Shown: piece by piece, positions 1-6,000 of the stretch
Position numbering within the stretch: the first letter of the stretch is position 1
Layout of the letters: the number at the start of each line of letters is the position of its first letter
Assembly (NCBI GenBank): GCA_034433995.1
Contig: DAOTZU010000164.1
Span: forward strand, 1-12,072
DNA from: DAOTZU01 sp034433995
GTDB taxonomy: Bacteria > Chloroflexota > Anaerolineae > UBA1429
Length of the DNA: 12,072 bases
Reading direction: 5' to 3'
Made by a program: the position numbers and the translations under genes
The notes under the pieces: generated by a model
What the model saw: the letters and a program-made list of their open reading frames with translations, nothing else
The model's database searches: none
What the model was told of the DNA's origin: nothing

Positions 1-390
1 GTTTCTCTCCGTGTTCTCCGTGCCTCCGTGTTGCCAGAGCACAAGATGTTCCCTCACCACCGAGACACGGAGGGCACGGAGAATCCCCCGTTTCTCTCCG
101 TGTTCTCCGTGCCTCCGTGTTGCCAGCACACAAGATATTCCCCTCACCACCGAGACACGGAGGGCACAGAGAATCCCCCGTTTCTCTCCGTGTTCTCTGT
201 GCCTCCGTGTTGCCAGCACACAAGATATTCCCTCACCACCGAGACACCGAGGGCACAGAGAAGCTCCTGTTTCTCTCCGTGTTCTCCGTGCCTCCGTGTT
301 GCCAGAGCACAAGATGTTCCCTCACCACCGAGACACGGAGGGCACGGAGCATCTCCAGTTTCTCTCCGTGTTCTCCGTGCCTCAGTGGTA
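1..390. repeat. Tandem array of an 89-90 bp 'CTCCGTG' palindromic repeat
   Basis: Units start at 1, 90, 180, 269 and 358, giving four full copies plus a partial fifth that ends near 390. The window opens at a unit boundary, so the array may continue upstream. Each unit has a left block rich in CTCCGTG (TTTCTCCGTG-type words), a spacer with GCACAAGATGTTCCC or CACAAGATATTCCC, and a right block CACCGAGACACGGAGGGCACGGAG. The right block of one unit is nearly the reverse complement of the left block of the next; for example 324-349 pairs with 364-389 at 22 of 26 positions. Each junction can therefore form a long hairpin. Open frames across the region (such as 28-891 plus) are repeat translations in which the same peptide recurs, and they are not genes. 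Similar GTG-rich palindromic repeats are scattered in Chloroflexota and some other environmental bacteria; that comparison is from memory. Confidence 0.93.
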
Positions 391-1404
391 TTCCAGGCTT
401 TTGAGCAGATACTCGATCTCTCGTTGGGCCTCGGCGGGTGTCAACGGCCGAGGATAGTTGTACAGTGGCCCGGAAGGGCGCTCGTTGTAGTAGGGGCGGT
501 TGCAACCTGGGCAACCGGAGGTGCGAAAGGCCTCGCCGGTGGCCAGAACCTCTCGCAGGCGCTGCCGGCTGAGCCCATAGGCCACCAGCCGTCCATCTTG
601 GGCCGCGAAACGGAAATGCTCTGCCCGGTCCAGCCCCTGGACGATAAGCCACCGGGCCGCCTGCATGCGGCGATATTGCGCCAAAGGCGGCGGCTGGCGC
701 CCGGCCAAAGGGGTGCCGGCGACCGGGGTGAAGCTGAACAAGCCCACGCCCACGCCCCAATCGGCCATCTGTTGCAGACGGAGGGCCATCTCTTGCTCCG
801 TCTCACCCAGCCCCACGATGAGATGGGTGCCCATCCGCCCTGGAAAGCGCTGGGCGCATTCCTCCAAAAGGGCCAACGTGCGGGCCCATGATCCGCCCTT
901 CACCTGTGCGTAAACCCGCTCGCAGGCCGCGTCCAGGGCGATGGTCACCCGTTGAGCGCCGGCGGCGAGCAGCGCCTCCACCTCCTCCACCTTCCCCGGA
1001 GCCACCGAGGCACAGATGGGCACCGCCGAGCGCGTGGCCAGGCGCTCCACGGCGCGCCGGGTGGCCTCTATGTGGCCGGGGGTGACCGTCACTTGGAAAC
1101 AGGCCCGCTGGATGCGCCCCTCAGCATGGGCGCGGGCGACGGCCTCCACCACCTCTCCGGTGTGGAAGGGGGGCCAGATCACCCGCGAAAGTGCTCCCTC
1201 GGGGGCGAGGCTCGCCCTGGCCTGGGCGCAGAAGGCGCAGTTGCGCCGGCAGCGCTCGCCCAACATTAGGTACGCCGTGGTGGGGGCCACGTCCACCCGC
1301 TGGTCGCTGAGGCCCAAAACGGTGGCGCTGCCGGAGGAAACCCGCCACACAGTGTCCTCATCGCCGGGGTCTGTGGGGAGCTCGTTCATCCCAGGGCGCA
1401 ACAT
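382..1404 (-). CDS. Radical SAM protein A, biotin-synthase-like; probable half of a LipS1/LipS2-type lipoyl synthase
   Basis: This 340-residue protein carries the radical SAM [4Fe-4S] motif CRRNCAFC (C52, C56, C59) just after a PTTAYLMLGERC lead-in. A TIM-barrel-like run follows, with GLGETEQE at 198-205, as in biotin synthase relatives. Near the C-terminus is SGCPGCNRPYYNE (C298, C301), which could hold a second cluster. The PTTAYLM...LSRVIWP pattern fits the 'biotin synthase-related' COG2516-type group. In Thermococcus kodakarensis two such proteins, LipS1 and LipS2, each with two clusters, replace LipA and insert sulfur at C8 and C6 of octanoyl-lysine. The role here is inferred from the pairing with the gene just upstream. 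Which of the two it is cannot be decided by reading. The listed start has a G-rich site (GGGGGGAAGA) before it. An alternative ATG at 1389 would make a 4-base ATGA overlap with the upstream gene. The last codons and the stop lie inside a repeat unit. Confidence 0.9.
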   Translation of the reverse strand: MLRPGMNELPTDPGDEDTVWRVSSGSATVLGLSDQRVDVAPTTAYLMLGERCRRNCAFCAQARASLAPEGALSRVIWPPFHTGEVVEAVARAHAEGRIQRACFQVTVTPGHIEATRRAVERLATRSAVPICASVAPGKVEEVEALLAAGAQRVTIALDAACERVYAQVKGGSWARTLALLEECAQRFPGRMGTHLIVGLGETEQEMALRLQQMADWGVGVGLFSFTPVAGTPLAGRQPPPLAQYRRMQAARWLIVQGLDRAEHFRFAAQDGRLVAYGLSRQRLREVLATGEAFRTSGCPGCNRPYYNERPSGPLYNYPRPLTPAEAQREIEYLLKSLEYH

Positions 1405-2294
1405 TCTTCCCCCCAGATGATCTCCAAGCCCAACTCTTGGGCGGCGCGCTCCGCCGAGCGGGAGGGGTTGACCAGGCCGTTCAGCCCGGCCCGCACGGCC
1501 AGCTCATCCACCGCCTGGCGATAGGCGCCCCTGGGCCGCATGCAGCCGAGATACAGCCTCGTGGTGGGCAACAGGATCCGTGCCCTCAGGAAAAGGTCGG
1601 CCACCTCCGCCAGCGCGGGCGGGACGCAATGGGCATAGGCGGTGCCCGGCGTGGGGATCAAGATGAGCAGAATGAGCGTCTCCGGCGCCCTTGGGCTAAG
1701 GGCTTCCAGGGCGGCCCATTCCCCGCTGAGGCGGCCACCACGCAGGCCGATGGTCAGATGGGGCACCACGCGGGTATGGCGCTCTAGCATGTCCAGCTGG
1801 CGCAGATAATCCTCCAGGGTGAGGTTCAGCCCATAGACCTCCCGCGCCGTCTCGGCATCGCCCACCAAGTCGAACGAGATCACGTCCACATAAGGCAGGA
1901 TGGTCCGCAGCTCCTCCTCGCCCATCATCCCCACATGCCAGTTGAGCCGCCTCCCATGGCGCAGACGGGCCACCTCATCCAGGTGACCGGCAAAAGGCAC
2001 CCGCCCCCGCGCATCGCAGCCGCCGGAGATGAGACAACTGGTAAAACCATCGGCCTCGGCCTTGAGGGGCGCCTCGCCGATGGGCTGCATATGGCGCAGA
2101 TACACGCCGCCACAGTGGGCACAGTTCAAGGCACAGGAGGTGCCCGTCAGGCTGACGGGGAGCGTCTTGAAGGGACGGTCGAAGCGGATGGTGGCCGGGT
2201 GGTGCTGCAGGCGCGCCTGCCAGGCCGCGTGCCACCGTTGGGCGTCCAGGGCCAGGGCGCGCTGGAACTGGCCGACCACATCGTCGGTGCTCAC
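1386..2294 (-). CDS. Radical SAM protein B, COG1856-like; probable partner half of a LipS1/LipS2-type lipoyl synthase
   Basis: This 302-residue protein starts at GTG, whose GTGA overlaps the phoU stop, a sign of translational coupling. It has SLTGTSCALNCAHC with the CxxxCxxC cluster motif at C54, C58 and C61, followed by GGVYLRHM. Further conserved-looking cysteines are SGGCD (C93), LGCMRPRG (C251) and a C-terminal EECC pair (C298, C299). These are candidates for an auxiliary cluster, but the ligands are not assigned. The pattern matches what I recall of the uncharacterised biotin synthase homologue group COG1856. It overlaps the downstream radical SAM gene, so the two are very likely made together. 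Lipoyl-cofactor formation by the pair is inferred from the published archaeal LipS1/LipS2 system. True biotin synthesis is less likely, because no other bio gene is present and BioB is normally a single protein. Confidence 0.9.
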   Translation of the reverse strand: MSTDDVVGQFQRALALDAQRWHAAWQARLQHHPATIRFDRPFKTLPVSLTGTSCALNCAHCGGVYLRHMQPIGEAPLKAEADGFTSCLISGGCDARGRVPFAGHLDEVARLRHGRRLNWHVGMMGEEELRTILPYVDVISFDLVGDAETAREVYGLNLTLEDYLRQLDMLERHTRVVPHLTIGLRGGRLSGEWAALEALSPRAPETLILLILIPTPGTAYAHCVPPALAEVADLFLRARILLPTTRLYLGCMRPRGAYRQAVDELAVRAGLNGLVNPSRSAERAAQELGLEIIWGEECCALG

Positions 2295-2968
2295 TGGTCC
2301 TCCAGACCCTCCTCCACATCCAGCTCTCTCATCTCGCCGGTGACGGTAAAGACCACCCGTTCGCAGATGTTGGTCACGCGGTCGGCGGCGCGTTCTAGGT
2401 TATGGGCCACCCACATCAAACGGCTCGCCTGCTCATATACCCTGGGATCGCTGATGATGTAGGTGAGCAATTCCCGGTCCACCTGGTTGTAGAGCGCGTC
2501 CACCTCGTCGTCCTCTTTGGGGATGGAGCGGGCCAAATCCACATCTCGCCGCACAAAGGCGTCCAGGGCGCGATGCAGCATATCCGCCGCCTTGGCTGCC
2601 ATGCGGGGGATATCCACCAATGGCTTGATCAAGGGTTGTTCGCCGATCATCAAATTGATCCGCGAGATTCCTTTGGCGTAATCGCCGATGCGTTCCAATT
2701 CGGTGGAGATCTCCAAGATGGCCGCCAAGACGCGCAGATCCACGGCCATGGGCTGCTGGGTGGCGATCAACACCAAGGTGTCGCTTTCGATGGCAAAGCG
2801 TTTGGCGTTGATCTGGCGGTCGCCCGCGATGATCCGCTTGGAGCCCTCAAAATCGCGCCGTTTGAGGCAATCCACCGCATCCACCAAGGCCTTTTCCACC
2901 ATGCTGCCCAGGACGAGGATCTCATCCTCCAGGCTCTGCATTTGCCGCTCATAGCTTTGTCGGAGCAT
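2291..2968 (-). CDS. phoU: PhoU-family phosphate signalling/metal-binding protein
   Basis: The 225-residue length is typical of PhoU. The protein shows the expected two tandem three-helix PhoU domains. Each carries the acidic metal-binding signature: ELERIGDYAKG at 90-100 in the first, and NLERAADRVTNICE at 190-203 in the second. The N-terminus (YERQMQSLEDEILVLGSMVEKAL) is also family-like. PhoU is a cytoplasmic protein that links the PstSCAB transporter to the PhoR/PhoB phosphate response and limits phosphate uptake. No pst, phoR or phoB gene is in the window, so it is an orphan here. It is the first gene of an operon with two radical SAM genes and overlaps the next one by four bases. A GTGAGGGC ribosome-binding-like stretch precedes the ATG. 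The link between phosphate control and lipoyl synthesis is not obvious and may be incidental. Confidence 0.95.
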   Translation of the reverse strand: MLRQSYERQMQSLEDEILVLGSMVEKALVDAVDCLKRRDFEGSKRIIAGDRQINAKRFAIESDTLVLIATQQPMAVDLRVLAAILEISTELERIGDYAKGISRINLMIGEQPLIKPLVDIPRMAAKAADMLHRALDAFVRRDVDLARSIPKEDDEVDALYNQVDRELLTYIISDPRVYEQASRLMWVAHNLERAADRVTNICERVVFTVTGEMRELDVEEGLEDQ

Positions 2969-3015
2969 CGTCTTTTGCCCTCACTTCCTGCGACCTTTCG
3001 GCCGCCTTTGTACCA

Positions 3016-3044
3016 AGGATACCACAGAAAGGCAAGATTGCCAA
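3016..3044 (-). promoter_or_regulatory. Sigma-70-type promoter for the phoU operon
   Basis: On the minus strand TTGGCA (3039-3044) is followed after 17 bases by TATCCT (3016-3021), with a TGG extended -10. Transcription would start near 3009, about 40 bases before the phoU ATG. The -35 lies within a short palindrome, GGCAAGATTGCC (3031-3042). Confidence 0.6.
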
Positions 3045-3058
3045 CCCCAGATTTGACG

Positions 3059-3195
3059 AGGGTGTTGAAAAAAGACGTGTAGACGCCTTGCCCGCCGTCG
3101 GATAGAATCCGACGGCTCTGCTTGCCAAGCCCGCGGCGCGGGCTTACCATCCCCAGACGTCGGTTTCTAACCGACGGGGGCATTTCTCGACACCC
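3059..3195. mobile_element. MITE-like non-autonomous element with three hairpins
   Basis: The left end GGGTGTTGAAAAAAG (3060-3074) matches the reverse complement of the right end (3181-3195) at 12 of 15 positions, as expected of terminal inverted repeats. The element is flanked by direct copies of CAGATTTGACG at 3048-3058 and 3196-3206; this could be an 11-bp target duplication, a length known for some IS4-family transposases. Inside are three perfect hairpins, each with a 3-base loop. These are 3094-3116 (10-bp stem), 3127-3145 (8-bp stem, AAGCCCGC) and 3158-3176 (8-bp stem, CGTCGGTT). The first and third share CGTCGG and could also pair with each other. There is no room for a protein. The identity as a MITE is inferred from structure alone. 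Confidence 0.6.
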
Positions 3196-3200
3196 CAGAT

Positions 3201-3238
3201 TTGACGCTCCATCTCCCGGGTTTATAATCCTCTATAAT
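3201..3238 (+). promoter_or_regulatory. Promoter of the first MFS gene, with tandem -10 boxes
   Basis: TTGACG (3201-3206) is followed after 16 bases by a perfect TATAAT (3223-3228). A second TATAAT sits 10 bases further on (3233-3238). The -35 is part of the direct repeat that flanks the MITE-like element. Use of the first -10 gives a leader of about 18 bases. Use of the second would give a nearly leaderless message. Confidence 0.75.
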
Positions 3239-3252
3239 CCCCTGTAAGGCCG

Positions 3253-4509
3253 GTGAGAGCTTTGCAAGCAAAAGGAACGACCCTCTCCTGGCAGCGCAAC
3301 CTCTGGGCCACCGTCGCTGCCGAGATATTGGCCATCTTGGGCTTTCAGGCCAGTTTCATCCTGATTCCCTATTATATCCAGCAGATGGGGATTACCCGGG
3401 CGGCGGAGGTTGCCACCTGGACGGGGGCTTACCAATCGGTGGGGGCCATCAGTTTCGCCGTTTTTACCCCCATTTGGGGCACCTTGGGTGACCGATACGG
3501 CCGCAAGATCATGCTGGTGCGGGCTATGGCGGCCACGGTGTTGGTGCTCATCCTGATGGGGTTGGCGCGCACACCGGCGCAATTGATGCTTCTGCGGGTG
3601 GTCCAAGGATGCCTCACAGGCACGCCCGCGGCGGCGTCGGCGCTGGTGGCCACCACCTTGCCCAAGGACCGTCTGGCCTACGGCCTGGGCCTGGTGCAGA
3701 CGGCCGTCTTTGTCGGCTCCTCGCTGGGGCCGATGATGGGCGGCTACATCGGCGATGCCTTGAGTTATCGCTCCACTTTTTTCGTCTCTGCGGGCATTGT
3801 CTTGGTGGGTTTCGTCCTCATCCTCTTCTGGGTGAACGAGCCTCCCGAAAGCCACGCCATGGCCTTGCACGCGCGCAAGGAAAGCCCGCTGCGCGCGTTG
3901 CGCGGCCTCTTGGGCTCGCCTTATCTCGTGCTTCTGATCGGGGTGAACCTGGCCATCAACCTGACGGTGAGCATGCTGGGCCCCGTTTTGCCCATCCTCA
4001 TCCAGAGGCTGGTGGCGCAGACAGAGCGCTTGGCCTCCACCGCGGGTACCATCTCGGGCGTGGCGGCCCTTGCGTCGGCCGTCTCGGCGCTGGTCATCGG
4101 TCGTTTGAGCGATCGGTTGGGCTACCGTGCCACCTTGTTGGCTTGCGCGGCGGTGACGACGTTGCTTTACTTCCCCCTTGCTTTCTCCCGTACTCCCTTT
4201 ACCTTGGGACTATTTCAAGCGCTCCAGGGCTTTTTCCGGGGAGGCATTGCCCCCAGCACCAGCGCTTTGGTGGTGGAGCAGGCTTCGCCGGAAAAGGCCG
4301 GAGCGGCGCTGGGGTTGAACACCAGCGCGGCCTCGGTGGGGTTCGCCGTGGGCCCGTTGCTCGGCGCGGCCCTGGTGAACGCCACCAGCACCCGCAACAT
4401 CTTTATCCTCTCAGCCCTCTTTTTTGGGGCGATCACCCTGGCCATCGCCTTGGCCAATGGTCGGTACAAGACGAGATACGCCCTGCTGCATGAGCCTCCC
4501 ATCGCGTAG
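3253..4509 (+). CDS. MFS transporter, DHA1/MdtG-like drug efflux type (copy 1)
   Basis: This 418-residue hydrophobic protein shows about 12 predicted membrane segments in two halves. It has the MFS motif A GDRYGRK (79-85) in the loop after the second helix and a matching GRLSDRLGYR in the second half. The sequence FVGSSLGPMMGGYIGD in the fifth helix resembles motif C (G-x(8)-G-x3-GP-x2-GG), which marks drug:H+ antiporters. It probably exports a small molecule across the inner membrane using the proton gradient; the substrate cannot be told. The start is a GTG preceded by TAAGG, placed very close to the promoter. The match of the paralogue's MSWRRN to LSWQRN here suggests a roughly ten-residue longer N-terminus, or a different true start. 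It is transcribed divergently from phoU and is a clear paralogue of the protein encoded at 9753-11021. Confidence 0.93.
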   Translation: MRALQAKGTTLSWQRNLWATVAAEILAILGFQASFILIPYYIQQMGITRAAEVATWTGAYQSVGAISFAVFTPIWGTLGDRYGRKIMLVRAMAATVLVLILMGLARTPAQLMLLRVVQGCLTGTPAAASALVATTLPKDRLAYGLGLVQTAVFVGSSLGPMMGGYIGDALSYRSTFFVSAGIVLVGFVLILFWVNEPPESHAMALHARKESPLRALRGLLGSPYLVLLIGVNLAINLTVSMLGPVLPILIQRLVAQTERLASTAGTISGVAALASAVSALVIGRLSDRLGYRATLLACAAVTTLLYFPLAFSRTPFTLGLFQALQGFFRGGIAPSTSALVVEQASPEKAGAALGLNTSAASVGFAVGPLLGAALVNATSTRNIFILSALFFGAITLAIALANGRYKTRYALLHEPPIA

Positions 4510-4569
4510 CGGCGGCGCAGCAGGGGCCGCCGGGGAGCGCACAGCTCTTGCCGGGGTCCCTGCGGATTT

Positions 4570-4608
4570 AAAAAATCCCGCAGGCCAAGGATGCGCGGCC
4601 TGCGGGAT
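4570..4608 (-). terminator. Rho-independent terminator of the pilin gene
   Basis: Arms 4575-4586 and 4597-4608 form a perfect 12-bp GC-rich stem (ATCCCGCAGGCC) with a 10-base loop. On the minus strand a run of T follows directly (A4570-A4575 on the plus strand). It lies 8 bases past the pilin stop codon. A partial third copy of the arm (CCTGCGG, about 4560-4566) lies on the far side of the A-run. The reading direction of the T-run shows it serves the minus-strand gene rather than the MFS gene. Confidence 0.85.
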
Positions 4609-4615
4609 GGGCGTT

Positions 4616-5839
4616 TCACATGATTTCTGGCGGCCGGGGCGGTTCGATAGGCAATGGCTTGGGGATGATGGGCACTCCCGAACAAGATCGCGAGAAGCGA
4701 GAAGCTTGCGCCTGCCGGCGATTCAAGTGCCACACCACAGAGCTCCAGCGGTCAAAGGATACTTTGAAGACCAGTGCGTGGGTGCCCGGATAAAAGATGG
4801 TGGGCTGGCCTTGATCCTCATCGCCGGGGGTGAGCTTGTTCTGGGGGCCGATGGGCAGATACACCGGCGCGTCGTTCAGGCTCTCGTAGCCAAAGAAGGC
4901 GGTGTAGGTGCCATCGCCGTTATTCTGCACACAATACACCCTGGGGATCAGCGCCTTCTTGGGGGCGCCGTAGGTGGGCGTCGGCGTGGGCGTGCGGGTG
5001 GGCGTGAACGTGCTGGTGGGCGTCAGGGTGCGGGTGGGCGTGGGCGAAGGGGCCGGCGTGAACGTGGCCGTGGGCGAGGGCGTCGCCGTCAGGGTCGGCG
5101 TGGCGGTCGGTTGCGGACAGTGGGCGGTCGTGCTGGCCTTGACGTCATGCTGGACGCCATCCACCAGGATGCGCACCGTGTTGGAGCCGGGGACGGTGAT
5201 CGTCTGGAAATAGACGTCGCTATTGGCCAGGGCCAGGCCCACCCCGGTTTGGCCGGCGCCCACCACCTCCCAGGTGAAGGGGACGTCCACGGCGTTGGGG
5301 TTGCGCACTCGCCAGACGCGATAGCTGGCTGGGTCGGGCGAGCACATGGAGGTCAAACGCAAGGAAGCCAAGCCGCTGGGCAAGGTGGGCGAGGGGGTGG
5401 GTGTGATGGTGGGCGTGGCCGGCGGAGAAGTGGGCGTGGGTGTCGGTGTGGCTAGCGCGGATGTGGGTGTGGGTGTGCCGGCAGTTTGCCCGCCCACCGG
5501 TTGGGTGGTGGCGCAAGGGGTGATGTTGCCGGCCGCGTCCCAGCTGTAGCTCCGCCCGCCGCCGGGGGTGCGTTTCTTGAGATAATCCGGCCAGAGCTGC
5601 GGCTCGGCCAAGCCGAAATCAGAGACGCATTCCGCGGTGGGCACAGTCGCGATCTCTTGTGAGACCATGTAGGCCCACATCCCCTTTTGCACTTGGTCCA
5701 ACTCCACCTTGGCCAAGAGATTCTGGGCATAATTGAGCAGGTCGGAGAAGCGGTAGGCGGTGATGCCCAATAGGATGCCCAAAACCATCAAAATGATGAG
5801 CAGCTCGATCAACGTCAGACCCGCTTGGCGATCTTCCAT
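4616..5839 (-). CDS. Type IV pilin-like surface protein with Pro/Thr linkers and two extracellular domains
   Basis: This 407-residue protein starts at 5839, where AAAGGAGGA gives a strong ribosome site; an upstream open frame extension lacks such support. A seven-residue leader MEDRQAG ends at a prepilin peptidase site (G7|L8) with the required Glu at +5 (E12), followed by a hydrophobic helix (8-28) as in PulG/PilA. The globular pilin part ends near 118 and includes C71 and C109, a possible disulfide. Then come a Pro/Thr linker (121-155), a beta-rich domain with RVWRVRNPNAVDVPFTWEV (about 159-241), a second linker (243-290), and a domain containing DGTYTAFFGYESLN (about 300-386). I have seen these two domain types together in large extracellular proteins of Chloroflexota and similar bacteria. 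The linkers are probably glycosylated or extended. Such fusion to a pilin N-terminus is far longer than usual pilins (about 150 residues). No other pilus genes are nearby, so assembly depends on distant loci. Adhesion is a guess. Confidence 0.88.
   Translation of the reverse strand: MEDRQAGLTLIELLIILMVLGILLGITAYRFSDLLNYAQNLLAKVELDQVQKGMWAYMVSQEIATVPTAECVSDFGLAEPQLWPDYLKKRTPGGGRSYSWDAAGNITPCATTQPVGGQTAGTPTPTSALATPTPTPTSPPATPTITPTPSPTLPSGLASLRLTSMCSPDPASYRVWRVRNPNAVDVPFTWEVVGAGQTGVGLALANSDVYFQTITVPGSNTVRILVDGVQHDVKASTTAHCPQPTATPTLTATPSPTATFTPAPSPTPTRTLTPTSTFTPTRTPTPTPTYGAPKKALIPRVYCVQNNGDGTYTAFFGYESLNDAPVYLPIGPQNKLTPGDEDQGQPTIFYPGTHALVFKVSFDRWSSVVWHLNRRQAQASRFSRSCSGVPIIPKPLPIEPPRPPEIM
4970..5113 (-). 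repeat. Degenerate (GTGGGC)n tract coding for Pro/Thr linker 2
   Basis: The plus strand is built from GTGGGCGT-like six-base steps. It encodes alternating Pro-Thr/Ser residues (243-290) of the pilin on the minus strand. Such tracts expand and contract by slippage, so linker length may vary between strains. Confidence 0.85.
5375..5479 (-). repeat. Degenerate GTGGGC/GTGGGT tract coding for Pro/Thr linker 1
   Basis: This is the same type of low-complexity DNA as the tract at 4970-5113, encoding residues 121-155 of the pilin. The codons differ between the two tracts, so they have either diverged or arisen separately. Confidence 0.8.
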
Positions 5840-5939
5840 GACGTTGTTGTCCTCCTTTCTTCCTCTATTATGTTTATAGACTAATTTTTTCTGCCGGGGA
5901 TAAACCCTGCATAAAAGCATCCTAGAGATTCCGTAAGAT

Positions 5940-5968
5940 TTGACGCTGCCACCGCCTTGGGCTACCAT
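5940..5968 (+). promoter_or_regulatory. Probable promoter of the GH4 gene
   Basis: TTGACG (5940-5945) and TACCAT (5963-5968) are 17 bases apart. The -35 context AGATTTGACGCT is the same as upstream of the first MFS gene (3199-3208). The -10 is a weak match. The GH4 ATG at 6001 follows a strong purine-rich ribosome site, AAGGGGGAGGGG. Confidence 0.5.
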
Positions 5969-6000
5969 CGGGGGCACTATGACTCTGAAAGGGGGAGGGG

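Noticed and set aside
1..390. CRISPR array
   Set aside because: The units are 89-90 bp and almost identical throughout. There are no short repeats separated by unique spacers, and no cas genes.
28..891. Long plus-strand open frame through the repeat array and beyond
   Set aside because: Its first half is a translation of the repeat, and the rest is antisense to the radical SAM gene, which has clear catalytic motifs.
382..2294. Genuine biotin synthase pair
   Set aside because: There are no other bio genes, and BioB is a single enzyme. The extra C-terminal cysteine patterns fit the LipS1/LipS2-like groups better.
4511..4531. GGCGGC/GCCGCC stem after MFS gene 1 as its terminator
   Set aside because: The stem is only 6 bp and no T-run follows. 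It cannot be separated from chance in GC-rich DNA.
4424..5455. 343-residue Arg/Gly-rich plus-strand frame
   Set aside because: It is antisense to the pilin gene, and its composition follows from the GTGGGC repeats. No ribosome site or domain is seen.
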